Assembly (NCBI GenBank): GCA_965657645.1
Contig: CBFHOS010000018.1
Location: 1 to 37,519 of the forward strand
Length of the DNA stretch: 37,519 nucleotides
Origin: CBFHOS01 sp965657645
GTDB lineage: Bacteria; Pseudomonadota; Alphaproteobacteria; Puniceispirillales; Puniceispirillaceae
Direction of reading: 5' to 3'
Below are positions 25,891-34,227 of the stretch, in pieces. The first letter of the stretch is position 1, and the number at the start of each line of letters is the position of its first letter. The notes under the pieces are model-generated. The model did no database searches, was not told the DNA's origin, and saw only the letters and a program-made list of their open reading frames with translations. A program made the position numbers and the translations under genes.

Positions 25891-26200
25891 AACGCTACGC
25901 AGAACGAGCGGCTTTGTCGACAGTAAATATTAGAAAAAGCAAAAAAAGTTCGTTTTTTATTCTGTTTGGGCATATGCGTCCCACGCTGAGGGTATATCTG
26001 GCTTGAACGAGGAGTGTGCTGGTCCTGCGACGAATTTATCACATGCTGAATGTCGGGTTTTGCTGGAATAGACGCCGCTGATCTCTTAGACTGCGCCGGA
26101 TTAAGAACAGCTATCATCTAGTGCAGGGTAATGTATCGCGGCGGCTTTGCTGGGCGACCCGTTTAACCATTTCGCATTTATTTGATTTGAGGGAAGACTT

Positions 26201-26671
26201 ATGTCTGATAACGCAGCGAACGAAACGCCAGTATCACAGATATTCTTGGCGTCTGACCATGCCGGAACCAACTTGCGGGCCGCTGTTGCGGCGCATTTGT
26301 CGTCTTCAGGCTATAAAGTAACTGATTTGGGGCCAGACGCGGATCAATCAGTAGATTATCCAGATTATGGAGAAAAGCTCGCGCTGGCGCTTCGTGATGA
26401 TGCGGCCGCACGCGGGATCGCCATTTGTGGCAGTGGTATTGGTATCTCGATTGCTGTAAATAGATTTCCATGGGCCCGTGCGGCCTTGGTAAGTGACCCG
26501 ATTGCCGCTGGTCTTAGCCGTGAGCATAACAATGCCAATGTGCTAGCGCTCGGCGAGAGATTGATTGAAACCCCGAATGCATTGGCATGTGTCGATGCGT
26601 TTTTGGTAACGGAATTCGAAGGGGGACGGCACCAACGCCGTGTGGATAAATTGACGGCGCTTTCTGGTTAA
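26201..26671 (+). CDS. rpiB: Ribose-5-phosphate isomerase B
   Basis: This is a 156-residue RpiB/LacAB-family enzyme interconverting ribose 5-phosphate and ribulose 5-phosphate in the pentose phosphate route. The N-terminal S-D-H-A-G loop has Asp19-His20, the catalytic Cys76 is in I-C-G-S-G-I-G-I-S-I, and the phosphate-binding H-N-N-A-N-V-L-A-L-G motif follows. A GAGGGAAG lies just upstream of the ATG. It is followed by glyA after 89 bases; ribulose 5-phosphate is also the substrate of RibB encoded further downstream. Confidence 0.93.
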   Translation: MSDNAANETPVSQIFLASDHAGTNLRAAVAAHLSSSGYKVTDLGPDADQSVDYPDYGEKLALALRDDAAARGIAICGSGIGISIAVNRFPWARAALVSDPIAAGLSREHNNANVLALGERLIETPNALACVDAFLVTEFEGGRHQRRVDKLTALSG

Positions 26672-26760
26672 CGCCGCCTTGTTAATGCCCGCCAATTTGT
26701 TAGGGCTATCACTTTGCCACCGTAAAACAGTGGCCGTAATTTAAAATAATGGAGTCCTCA

Positions 26761-28056
26761 ATGGATGATATCAGCAGCAAATCAGTCTTGGACGGATTTT
26801 TCACTTCAAATTTGCAGGAAAGCGACCCACAAGTCGCCGAGGCCATTCACCAAGAGCTAGTGCGCCAGCAAGATCAGATCGAAATGATCGCATCTGAAAA
26901 TATTGTTAGCACATCGGTGTTGGAAGCGCAGGGATCTGTGCTGACCAACAAATATGCTGAAGGCTATTCTGGGCGCCGGTATTATGGTGGCTGTGAATAT
27001 GTCGATGTGGTCGAGACATTGGCGATTGAGCGTGCAAAAGAGCTGTTTAATTGTGGCTTTGTAAATGTTCAGCCACATTCAGGCGCACAGGCTAATCAGG
27101 CAGTGTTCTTGGCATTGCTCCAGCCCGGCGACACAATTTTGGGTATGTCATTGGCTGCTGGTGGTCATTTAACACATGGTGCCAAGCCTAACCTTTCCGG
27201 CAAATGGTTTAATGCGGTCCAGTATAATGTCGACCCTGAAACCGCGTTGGTTGATTTTGACGAGTTGCAAAAGCAGGCCGAGGAATGCCAGCCAAAATTG
27301 ATCTTAGCTGGTGGATCTGCCTATCCGCGGACATTGGATTTTGCTGCTTTCCGCAAGGTTGCCGATTCAGTAGGTGCTTATTTGATGGTTGATATGGCGC
27401 ATATCTCTGGCCTCGTTGCCGCTGGTGTGCATCCAAGCCCATTGCCGCATGCGCATGTGGTGACATCGACAACACATAAAACCCTGCGGGCATCACGAGG
27501 CGGTATCATCTTAACCAATGATGAAACCTTGGGTAAGAAGTTCAATTCAGCGGTTTTCCCTGGTTTGCAAGGTGGCCCTCTGATGCATGCGATTGCTGGT
27601 AAGGCCGTGGCGTTTGGCGAGGCTTTGCGCCCTGAATTCCGCTATTACATCGAAAATGTTGTGGAAAATGCACGGGTACTCTCCGAAACATTGATCGAGC
27701 GCGGCGCGGCGATTGTGTCTGGTGGTACAGATACGCATCTAACTTTGGTTGATTTGCGGCCAAAGGGCCTGACCGGCAACATCACCGAATTGTCACTGGA
27801 AAATGCCGGTATCACCTGTAACAAAAATGGTATTCCGTTTGATCCACAGCCACCAATGGTAACTTCGGGCATTCGTCTTGGCTCACCAGCGGGTACAACC
27901 CGCGGCTTTGGTAAGGATGAATTTATTCAGATTGGCCATTTGATTGGTGATGTCCTTGATGGCCTTGCCCAGAACCCGGACGACAATAGTGCGGTAGAGG
28001 CAGTGGTGCGCGAAAAAGTGCGGACTTTATGTCGGGCTTTCCCAATCTATCAATAG
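26761..28056 (+). CDS. glyA: Serine hydroxymethyltransferase
   Basis: This is a 431-residue PLP enzyme converting serine and tetrahydrofolate to glycine and methylene-tetrahydrofolate. It shows M-I-A-S-E-N-I-V-S, Y-A-E-G-Y-S-G-R-R-Y-Y-G-G, the PLP lysine Lys240 in T-S-T-T-H-K-T-L-R and the C-terminal G-I-R-L-G-S-P-A. I use the ATG at 26761, six bases after GGAG at 26751; the in-frame ATG at 26749 overlaps that site. Two short inverted repeats upstream do not resemble a glycine riboswitch. nrdR follows 45 bases downstream. Confidence 0.96.
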   Translation: MDDISSKSVLDGFFTSNLQESDPQVAEAIHQELVRQQDQIEMIASENIVSTSVLEAQGSVLTNKYAEGYSGRRYYGGCEYVDVVETLAIERAKELFNCGFVNVQPHSGAQANQAVFLALLQPGDTILGMSLAAGGHLTHGAKPNLSGKWFNAVQYNVDPETALVDFDELQKQAEECQPKLILAGGSAYPRTLDFAAFRKVADSVGAYLMVDMAHISGLVAAGVHPSPLPHAHVVTSTTHKTLRASRGGIILTNDETLGKKFNSAVFPGLQGGPLMHAIAGKAVAFGEALRPEFRYYIENVVENARVLSETLIERGAAIVSGGTDTHLTLVDLRPKGLTGNITELSLENAGITCNKNGIPFDPQPPMVTSGIRLGSPAGTTRGFGKDEFIQIGHLIGDVLDGLAQNPDDNSAVEAVVREKVRTLCRAFPIYQ

Positions 28057-28101
28057 TGTGTACACTCGCCTCACCATCAATATGTAGCGTGGCGTAAAAA
28101 T

Positions 28102-28554
28102 ATGATTTGTCCGTTTTGTGGTAACGAAGAAACGCAGGTAAAAGACTCCCGGCCAGCCGAGGACGGTTCTGCCATTAGGCGGCGGCGTCTGTGTGGTAGT
28201 TGTGAGGCTAGATTCACGACGTTCGAGCGGGTCCAGTTGCGGGAAATCACCATTGTGAAGCGCAGTGGCCGCCGGTCTCTATTCGAGCGAGAAAAGCTCG
28301 AGCGGTCATTTGAGATTGCGCTACGCAAACGCAATGTTAACGCTGATGAGACTGCGCGGGCGATTAATAGCATCGTTCGCCAGCTTGAAACATATGCCGA
28401 TGGGGACGTCCCATCTGAGCATGTGGGCGAATTGGTGATGAACGCGCTCTATGGCCTCGATAAGGTGGCTTATGTTCGCTATGCATCGGTTTATCGCGAT
28501 TTTGGTGAAGCCAAGGATTTTGAGGCGTTCGTTGAAAAAGAACTGAGCGAATAG
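28102..28554 (+). CDS. nrdR: Ribonucleotide reductase transcriptional repressor NrdR
   Basis: This is a 150-residue regulator with an N-terminal zinc ribbon (Cys3-P-F-Cys6 and Cys31-G-S-Cys34) and an ATP-cone domain from residue 46 to about 140, including V-K-R-S-G-R-R-S-L-F-E-R-E-K-L. It binds paired boxes at nrd promoters when ATP or dATP loads the cone. No nrd genes or clear NrdR boxes are in this window. The glyA-nrdR-ribD order is common in alphaproteobacteria. Confidence 0.95.
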   Translation: MICPFCGNEETQVKDSRPAEDGSAIRRRRLCGSCEARFTTFERVQLREITIVKRSGRRSLFEREKLERSFEIALRKRNVNADETARAINSIVRQLETYADGDVPSEHVGELVMNALYGLDKVAYVRYASVYRDFGEAKDFEAFVEKELSE

Positions 28555-28582
28555 CCGCCGCAACAGCGCTTTGGGGGCCATG

Positions 28583-29722
28583 ATGGCCACAGATTATCAA
28601 GATATTCGCTGGATGAAGAGCGCGTTGGGTGCTGCCCGCACTAGCCTTGGGCGCAGTGGGCCTAACCCTGCTGTTGGCTGTGCTTTGGTGTCGCGGGATA
28701 ATCGATTGTTGGGGATTGGCGCAACCGCGCGCGGTGGCCGTCCACACGCCGAAACCAGCGCTCTTACCAACATTAATCGGGCGAATGTTGATCCAGAGGC
28801 AATAAAAGGCGGTACAGCCTATGTAACGCTGGAGCCTTGCGCGCATCATGGTGAAACCGGTCCCTGCGCCGATGCGTTGATCGCCGCCGGTGTGGCGCGG
28901 GTGGTAATCGGTATTAGTGATCCCGATCCGCGGGTGAATGGCGGCGGTATAGACCGCCTACGGGCCGCCGGTATTGATGTGACGGTTGGTCTATTGGGCG
29001 ACGAGGCGCGGGCTATCATCGCTGGTTTTCTTGCCCGCACAACCACCGGCAAGCCCTATGTGACGGTGAAAACCGCAACATCTATGGATGGTATGATCGC
29101 CCTTGGTGATCGAAAGCAACGCTGGTTAACCGGGCCGGCAATGCGCAATTATGTTCATCTAGAGCGCAGCTACGCCGATGGCATATTAACCGGCATTGGC
29201 ACCATTCTGGCTGATGATCCCTCATTGACCTGCCGCAATGCTGGTCTAGAGGCGGATAGTCCTCGTCGCTTTGTTATGGATAGCCAATTGCGCTGTCCGG
29301 TTGATGCCGCACTATTCGCCAATGGTGATCCGGTAACCTTGTTCTGTACAGATGACGCCCCAGCCCAGAATGAGGCCGCTCTAACGGCCAGGGGGGCCAT
29401 AGTAATACGCCTTAAAGCCAGTCATGACGGGCATGTTGATATTGATGCGATGTTGGCGGCGGTGGCGGCGACTGGCTGTAATAATTTGATGGTTGAGGCC
29501 GGCACTGGGCTGGTTACATCAATGATTATGGCGGGCGCGGTTGACCGGATTATCTGGACCCAGAGCAATCATATAGTCGGCTCCGATGGAATAGCGGCAA
29601 TTGGCCCACGCAATGCGCTAGAATTGCCGGATGATATGCACTATATGCATGGTACAACCATTGGCCCTGACCGCGTATCCGTTTTTACCAAGACAATCTC
29701 GTCTGGGGCCAAGACACTCTAG
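28583..29722 (+). CDS. ribD: Bifunctional pyrimidine deaminase/reductase RibD
   Basis: This is a 379-residue enzyme catalysing the second and third steps of riboflavin synthesis. The N-terminal deaminase domain has the zinc motif His55-A-Glu57 and Cys86/Cys95 in P-C-A-H-H-G-E-T-G-P-C. The C-terminal dihydrofolate-reductase-like domain begins near residue 155 with P-Y-V-T-V-K-T-A-T-S-M-D-G and contains the conserved I-G-T-I-L-A-D-D-P. Of three clustered starts (28571 TTG, 28580 and 28583 ATG), 28583 is best spaced from the GGGGG at 28573. No FMN riboswitch lies upstream. Confidence 0.94.
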   Translation: MATDYQDIRWMKSALGAARTSLGRSGPNPAVGCALVSRDNRLLGIGATARGGRPHAETSALTNINRANVDPEAIKGGTAYVTLEPCAHHGETGPCADALIAAGVARVVIGISDPDPRVNGGGIDRLRAAGIDVTVGLLGDEARAIIAGFLARTTTGKPYVTVKTATSMDGMIALGDRKQRWLTGPAMRNYVHLERSYADGILTGIGTILADDPSLTCRNAGLEADSPRRFVMDSQLRCPVDAALFANGDPVTLFCTDDAPAQNEAALTARGAIVIRLKASHDGHVDIDAMLAAVAATGCNNLMVEAGTGLVTSMIMAGAVDRIIWTQSNHIVGSDGIAAIGPRNALELPDDMHYMHGTTIGPDRVSVFTKTISSGAKTL

Positions 29723-29779
29723 TTTGAGCCGCCGCATTAACCGCGCATGATCATGCGCTTCACTATCGATGGATTTTTT

Positions 29780-30382
29780 ATGTTTACCGGCATTATTACC
29801 GCAATAGGAACCATATTATCGGTCACTGACCGCGGTGATCGGACCTTGCGTATCGGCTGTGATTGGAATTGCGAAGAGATTGATCTCGGCGCATCAATCG
29901 CGCATTCCGGCATTTGTCTTACCGTCGTGGCGCGTGCTGGCAATCATTTTGACGTGGTGGCCTCTGGTGAAACGATAAATGTCACAACGCTGGGTAGCTG
30001 GGCTGAGGGTGATGTGATTAACCTCGAGCGCGCGCTAAAGATGGGCGACGAGCTTGGTGGCCATATTGTTTCTGGTCATGTTGACGGTCTTTGTGAGGTT
30101 GTCTCGGTTGAACCGGTTGGTGACAGTCATGTGGTCCGCTTTGAAGCGCCGCCTGCGCTGGCCCGCTTTATCGCGCCAAAGGGCTCGGTGACGCTGGATG
30201 GTGTGTCACTTACGGTGAATGAAGTTGTGGGCACCCAATTCACCGTTAATATTATCGAACATACATGGCAGGTTACAACTTTGGGCGCATTGAAGGCTGG
30301 TGCAAAGTTGAACATGGAAATTGATATGCTGGCGCGCTATGTTGCGCGGTTGGCAGAATTTGACGGTGGTACAGCCCGATAG
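29780..30382 (+). CDS. ribE: Riboflavin synthase alpha subunit
   Basis: This is a 200-residue enzyme that disproportionates two molecules of 6,7-dimethyl-8-ribityllumazine to riboflavin. The universally conserved M-F-T-G-I-I start fixes the N-terminus at 29780; the frame runs 11 codons further up but those are not conserved. Two lumazine-binding barrels are visible; the second begins near L-G-G-H-I-V-S-G-H-V-D-G. ribB follows 15 bases downstream and ribD ends 57 bases upstream. Confidence 0.95.
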   Translation: MFTGIITAIGTILSVTDRGDRTLRIGCDWNCEEIDLGASIAHSGICLTVVARAGNHFDVVASGETINVTTLGSWAEGDVINLERALKMGDELGGHIVSGHVDGLCEVVSVEPVGDSHVVRFEAPPALARFIAPKGSVTLDGVSLTVNEVVGTQFTVNIIEHTWQVTTLGALKAGAKLNMEIDMLARYVARLAEFDGGTAR

Positions 30383-30397
30383 GGTGGAGGATTAGAG

Positions 30398-31546
30398 ATG
30401 AGTGACAATACGCGTGATGGTGGCTCTGGCCTATCAGACATCGAGGATGTGATTGCCGATGCGAGAGAGGGCAAGCTATTTATTCTGGTGGATGATGAAG
30501 ACCGCGAGAATGAGGGCGACCTTTGTGTGATTGGTGAATGGGCAGATGCCGAGGCGATCAATTTCATGGCAAAGCATGGCCGTGGCTTGATTTGTTTGGC
30601 TTTGACCAGCGAGCGCACCAATGCCCTTGGCCTCACCTTGATGGAACGCCGTAACGAAAGCCGCCACCAAACAGCGTTTACTGTATCAATCGAGGCACGC
30701 GAAGGTGTAACCACTGGTATTTCCGCCGCTGATCGGGCGCTTACCGTGCGTACTGCGATCAATCCGCAATGCACCGAAAAAGATATCACCACGCCGGGGC
30801 ATATTTTCCCGCTAGTGGCACGTGACGGCGGAACGCTGGTTCGCGCTGGCCATACCGAGGCAGTGGTCGATATTGCCAGAGCGGCTGGGGTGAGCGATCC
30901 ATCTGGAGTGATCTGTGAGATTATGAAGGATGACGGCGAAATGGCCCGTCTACCCGATCTATTAGCGTTTGCCGCCGAGCATAATCTTAAAATCGGTTCA
31001 ATCGCTGATCTGATTGCATGGCGCCGCCGTAATGAATCGCTGGTCCAGCGTTCGGTGGAATCGGTGATGACATCGGAAATTGGCGGTGATTGGCGGATTA
31101 TCATCTATGTGAACACGATTTCGCATGTCGAGCATATTGCCCTGATCAAAGGCGACATCAGCACTGATGAACCGGTCATGGTCCGTATGCACCGGCTCAA
31201 TTTGATGATTGATGCATTGGGTGACATTGCGGAAAAGCGGAGCGGCGATAGCTTGGGCATTGCGATGCAGGCGATTAGTGACGCTGGCCGCGGTATTGTT
31301 GTGGTCCTGCGTGAGGCGTCTAGCACTAGCTTGTCTGAAATGATCAGCCAGCGCATCACTGCCCGCGAGGACGAGCCTGATAAATCTCAGGAACTTCGTG
31401 AATATGGCGTTGGTGCGCAGATATTGAGTGACCTTGGCATCCGCCAAATGATGTTGCTGTCAAATAGTCCGGCAAATGTGATTAGCCTTGAAGGTTATGA
31501 TCTGGAGATTACGGACTGGCTTAATCTTGATGGAACAAAGAAATAG
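30398..31546 (+). CDS. ribB: 3,4-dihydroxy-2-butanone-4-phosphate synthase with degraded GTP cyclohydrolase II domain
   Basis: This is a 382-residue two-domain protein. Residues 1 to about 210 are an intact RibB: D-D-E-D-R-E-N-E-G-D-L, the T-P-G-H-I-F-P-L loop, R-A-G-H-T-E-A and I-C-E-I-M provide the Mg and catalytic residues for making dihydroxybutanone phosphate from ribulose 5-phosphate. The C-terminal half keeps the GTP cyclohydrolase II fold pattern, with Y-G-V-G-A-Q-I-L-S-D-L-G near the end. It has no cysteines where the zinc ligands should be, and the GTP-binding R-Q-E-G-R-G-I-G loop has become R-E-A-S-S-T-S-L. It matches the RibBX variant described in Proteobacteria, so it is probably not a cyclohydrolase. 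Confidence 0.93.
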   Translation: MSDNTRDGGSGLSDIEDVIADAREGKLFILVDDEDRENEGDLCVIGEWADAEAINFMAKHGRGLICLALTSERTNALGLTLMERRNESRHQTAFTVSIEAREGVTTGISAADRALTVRTAINPQCTEKDITTPGHIFPLVARDGGTLVRAGHTEAVVDIARAAGVSDPSGVICEIMKDDGEMARLPDLLAFAAEHNLKIGSIADLIAWRRRNESLVQRSVESVMTSEIGGDWRIIIYVNTISHVEHIALIKGDISTDEPVMVRMHRLNLMIDALGDIAEKRSGDSLGIAMQAISDAGRGIVVVLREASSTSLSEMISQRITAREDEPDKSQELREYGVGAQILSDLGIRQMMLLSNSPANVISLEGYDLEITDWLNLDGTKK

Positions 31547-31555
31547 GAAGTCGAT

Positions 31556-31993
31556 ATGGCAGGCCATTATTTGATTGTTGAAGCGCGTTTCTATGCTGAC
31601 CTTGCCGATGCACAGGCAGACGGTGCCATGGCCGCATTAGACGCGGCAGGGGCAAGCTATGAGCGCGTGACCGTGCCCGGCGCCCTAGAAATACCGGCCG
31701 CGATTGCCTTTGCCCATACTGGCAAGACGCATTTTGACGGCTATGTGGCACTTGGCTGTGTTATCCGCGGTGAAACCAGCCATTACGATACTGTTTGCAA
31801 CGAATCAGCCCGGGGCATTATGGATTTGACGCTGGCCGAGAATTTGGCCATCGGCAATGGCATCCTGACCGTTGAGAATGAAGAACAGGCCTGGGCACGG
31901 GCTGATAAAAACCGCAAAGACAAAGGCGGCGGGGCGGCCAATGCCGCTCTCGCAATGGCTACGCTACGCAAGGAATTGGGACATCATGGCTAA
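31556..31993 (+). CDS. ribH: 6,7-dimethyl-8-ribityllumazine synthase
   Basis: This is a 145-residue enzyme condensing the RibB and RibD products into lumazine. V-P-G-A-L-E-I-P and G-C-V-I-R-G-E-T-S-H-Y-D are family motifs; His76 is the expected general base. The sequence is short at both ends but complete. An AGGAAG lies before the ATG. The last eight bases overlap the start of nusB. Confidence 0.94.
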   Translation: MAGHYLIVEARFYADLADAQADGAMAALDAAGASYERVTVPGALEIPAAIAFAHTGKTHFDGYVALGCVIRGETSHYDTVCNESARGIMDLTLAENLAIGNGILTVENEEQAWARADKNRKDKGGGAANAALAMATLRKELGHHG

Positions 31994-32468
31994 AGAACAA
32001 CAAGACTTAAAGCCAGTTCCGGTACGCCGGCGATCGGCCTCACGCCTTGCCGCGATCCAAATCACCTATCAGGCGATAATGTCAGAAAAGCCAGTGCTGG
32101 AATGTGTACCTGACTTTCTGGCGCATTATGCGGCGGATGTGATTAAATCGTTTCGGGTTAAGGATTTAGACCACGAGCATTTCAACGCACTTTACGCTGG
32201 CATGGAATCGCATGGTGATGAGTTGGATGGTGAAATAGCGTCCTGCCTGAGTGCCGATTGGTCAATTGACCGGTTAACCATGCTGGATCGGGTGGTTTTG
32301 CGGGCAGGGACCTTTGAATTGCGCCAGATGCCACATATTCCAGCGCGAGCGGCGGTTAGCGAATATGCCAGCCTCAGCGACGCTTGTGGCTGTGATGTTG
32401 CCTTTATTAACGCTGTTCTAGACCGTGTCGCACGGGCCCAGCGCCGCGTCGAAATGGGCACGGCGTAG
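31986..32468 (+). CDS. nusB: Transcription antitermination factor NusB
   Basis: This is a 160-residue all-helical factor that, with NusE, binds boxA in rRNA leaders. The N-terminal R-R-S-A-S-R-L-A-A-I-Q RNA-binding stretch, the L-D-R-V-V-L-R-A-G-T-F-E-L motif and the C-terminal S-D-A-C-G-C-D-V-A-F-I-N-A-V-L-D are present. I start it at the ATG at 31986 inside ribH; the longer frame from 31872 is ribH in another phase. The usual downstream thiL is absent; the operon meets bamE head-on instead. Confidence 0.93.
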   Translation: MAKEQQDLKPVPVRRRSASRLAAIQITYQAIMSEKPVLECVPDFLAHYAADVIKSFRVKDLDHEHFNALYAGMESHGDELDGEIASCLSADWSIDRLTMLDRVVLRAGTFELRQMPHIPARAAVSEYASLSDACGCDVAFINAVLDRVARAQRRVEMGTA

Positions 32469-32500
32469 ATTAGCCACCACGCGGGTTAACACCGAAATGG

Positions 32501-32522
32501 AACGCCGAGATTATTCGGCGTT
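32501..32522. terminator. Stem-loop between convergent nusB and bamE
   Basis: A perfect eight-pair stem, AACGCCGA (32501-32508) and TCGGCGTT (32515-32522), has a six-base loop. The bamE stop codon begins in that loop. There is no T-run on either side, so it may be a transcript-end stabiliser rather than a strong intrinsic terminator. Confidence 0.5.
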
Positions 32523-32936
32523 ACGGCGGCGTTTAAGGTTTGAGAATGCCTGATCAACAAAGCCGTACGTGTCACCCGGTGTTGGTGTCGTGGCATCCAG
32601 ATGGGCCACGATGTTACCAGTTGTCTCATCGAGCAGATCAATCTCGCTCACCACATCATTTTTATCAAAGGTAATAACAAAGATTGTGCGGCTGTCGGTG
32701 GCTTTCTTGCCGCCAGGTGGCTCCACCATGACTTGGCTTACATAGTAAATCTTTGGCGAGCCAAAGGCGCCCTCAAAGCTAGGTTGGCCAAGGTTAGCAA
32801 GAACATCGACACGGGTGCTGGTACCGGGTAGGACCTGTGCTAGCTCGACCTCGTCAATTGTGTGACCATGGCTGGCAATCTTGCTTTCGCAGGCGCCAAG
32901 GCCAAAAGCCAACAACACCAATGCAAACAGGCGCAT
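32511..32936 (-). CDS. bamE: BamE/SmpA-OmlA-family outer-membrane assembly lipoprotein
   Basis: This is a 141-residue lipoprotein starting at MRLFALVLL, with signal peptide and lipobox G-L-G-A-C. A longer frame from 33011 would put 25 extra residues before the signal and is rejected. The SmpA/OmlA motif is visible as G-T-S-T-R-V-D-V-L-A-N-L-G-Q-P, followed by an I-Y-Y-V-S strand and F-D-K-N-D-V-V-S-E-I. In the BAM complex it assists beta-barrel insertion. It diverges from the chaperone gene across 175 bases. Confidence 0.9.
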   Translation of the reverse strand: MRLFALVLLAFGLGACESKIASHGHTIDEVELAQVLPGTSTRVDVLANLGQPSFEGAFGSPKIYYVSQVMVEPPGGKKATDSRTIFVITFDKNDVVSEIDLLDETTGNIVAHLDATTPTPGDTYGFVDQAFSNLKRRRNAE

Positions 32937-33111
32937 TATTGCAGATTTTCCGCTATAAAAGGGCCGGTTGGCGAAGGGGGAGGATAACGCGGCATTTGCG
33001 CATCTGGTCATTTTGGTATCCCTGCTGTAAAACGTGGTAACGCTCGCGCCGACGGCTGTAAAAGGGGTCGAGCCATAACGCTTTGGGCTATCTTACTGGG
33101 ATGTTGCTATA

Positions 33112-33657
33112 ATGAAAAGTAAAGAAACTGGCTGGTTGAAGAATTTGCTTGGTTGGGGACAACGCCAGCAGTTGAATAGTGCCGAACAGCTCTATCAGGG
33201 CGCGGTTGAAATGGCGCGTGATCCGGAATTTTTTATCAAATTTGGGGTTAATGATGACGTCGATGGCCGCTTTGATGCGCTCTCGCTCGTCGTAGGTTTG
33301 GTTATGCGGCGGCTTAAGACCTGCGGTGATACCGGACGCGACCTTAGCCAACAGCTATTCGACTCGATGTTCTCTGATATGGACCTAACCTTGCGCGAGA
33401 TGGGCGCGGGTGATATTGGAGTCTCAAAGCGTGTTAGGATCATGGCAGAGGGGTTTTTGGGGCGGCTTGACGCCTATGCAACCGCTCTGGATGAGGGTGA
33501 CAATGACGCGCTGGCGGAAGCGTTGCGGCGGAATTTGATCAGAAATGATGATAAAATGGATCCGGTTGAAACTGGTCTTTTGGATTACGTTCTTGCGATC
33601 GTAGCCGATTTGGATAGAGTGCCGGACAATAGTTTAATTAATGGAACGCTGAGGTAG
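33112..33657 (+). CDS. Ubiquinol-cytochrome c chaperone (CBP3-like)
   Basis: This is a 181-residue soluble protein of the ubiquinol-cytochrome c chaperone family, related to mitochondrial Cbp3, which aids cytochrome b assembly into the bc1 complex. The family pattern includes G-R-F-D-A-L-S-L-V-V-G-L-V-M-R-R-L, then Q-Q-L-F-D-S-M-F-S-D-M-D-L-T-L-R-E-M-G-A-G-D near residues 85-105. A TATAAT at 33108 overlaps the start and is therefore unlikely to be its promoter. The divergent bamE and downstream DUF177-plsX genes are the common alphaproteobacterial neighbours. Confidence 0.87.
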   Translation: MKSKETGWLKNLLGWGQRQQLNSAEQLYQGAVEMARDPEFFIKFGVNDDVDGRFDALSLVVGLVMRRLKTCGDTGRDLSQQLFDSMFSDMDLTLREMGAGDIGVSKRVRIMAEGFLGRLDAYATALDEGDNDALAEALRRNLIRNDDKMDPVETGLLDYVLAIVADLDRVPDNSLINGTLR

Positions 33658-33700
33658 TTGCTGCTTCGCCAGCTGACCTGTTCTATGTGGAGCTTGATCT

Positions 33701-34207
33701 ATGCCAGCCCTTACGCTGTCGTCTGAATTGTCGGTTGACGCATTTCAGGGCGGAAAATTACTAAAATTCGAGGTTATCCCTACCGCAGAAGAGATTGCCG
33801 AACTTGTCGAGCGGTTTGGGTTTGTGGCGATTGATGATTGCCACGCAACCCTGTCCGTCCGCAAAGTGGCGCGTGATTGTTGGGATGTTAATGGCCGACT
33901 AAACGCGATTGTAACGCAATCCTGTGTTGTTTCCGGCGTGCCGATCACAGAAACGGTAGATTTTATCATAGAAGAGCGTTATGTTCGCGAAACTGATAAT
34001 TCCGATACAGTGGAGGTTAATCTCGATGGCGTAGAGCCGTTGACAAATGGCGCGATCGACATCGGGGAAATGGTATCTCAATCGCTGGGATTGGCGGTTA
34101 CAGCTTGGCCTCGGGCCGATGATGCAAAAGAAGGATTTCAACTAGGCGAGGTCGCCGAAGACCATCCTTTTGCCAGCCTTTCAGTTCTTAAAAATTCAGA
34201 TAATTAG
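33701..34207 (+). CDS. DUF177 (YceD)-family protein
   Basis: This is a 168-residue soluble protein of the DUF177/YceD family. It has the mixed alpha-beta pattern with an L-N-A-I-V-T-Q-S-C-V-V-S-G segment and a C-terminal acidic E-M-V-S-Q-S-L-G-L-A-V half. In many bacteria the gene is followed by rpmF and plsX and is linked to ribosome or 23S rRNA maturation, but the activity is not settled. No rpmF is found here; plsX comes next. Confidence 0.85.
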   Translation: MPALTLSSELSVDAFQGGKLLKFEVIPTAEEIAELVERFGFVAIDDCHATLSVRKVARDCWDVNGRLNAIVTQSCVVSGVPITETVDFIIEERYVRETDNSDTVEVNLDGVEPLTNGAIDIGEMVSQSLGLAVTAWPRADDAKEGFQLGEVAEDHPFASLSVLKNSDN

Positions 34208-34217
34208 TATGTAGTCG

Positions 34218-34222
34218 GGAGG
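34218..34222 (+). promoter_or_regulatory. Ribosome-binding site that points to a CTG start for plsX
   Basis: GGAGG is perfectly placed five bases before the in-frame CTG at 34228. It is 53 bases before the first in-frame ATG (34276), far outside the usual range. No ATG, GTG or TTG occurs in this frame between the in-frame stop at 34201 and 34276. Confidence 0.65.
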
Positions 34223-34227
34223 ATCCC

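Larger units (their letters stand above)
25700..26200. other. 501-base spacer between DUF1467 and rpiB
   Basis: No credible protein gene is present: an 84-codon minus-strand frame (25863-26117) has no family resemblance and crosses the structured part. The region holds a 13-bp tandem array (25713-25767), a terminator (25772-25800), a fold-rich stretch (25808-25890) and an A-run/T-run hairpin near 25940-25960. The rpiB promoter must be in the right half, but I cannot point to a clear one. Confidence 0.6.

Noticed and set aside
25863..26117. 84-codon minus-strand frame in the 501-base spacer
   Set aside because: It has no recognisable family, overlaps the fold-rich segment, and has no good ribosome-binding site.
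25808..26160. tmRNA, 6S RNA or SRP RNA in the spacer
   Set aside because: I found no T-arm GGTTC box, no tag-peptide reading frame, no CCA end and no SRP tetraloop region on either strand.
28555..28582. FMN riboswitch before ribD
   Set aside because: The gap between nrdR and ribD is 28 bases, too short for the element, and the 57 bases before ribE show none of its conserved stems.
30337..31104. 255-codon open frame on the minus strand
   Set aside because: It is antisense to ribB and the end of ribE, is Ser/Arg-rich and without family features.
33108..33113. TATAAT as promoter of the cytochrome c chaperone gene
   Set aside because: It overlaps the start codon, so transcription would begin inside the gene; the match is probably chance.
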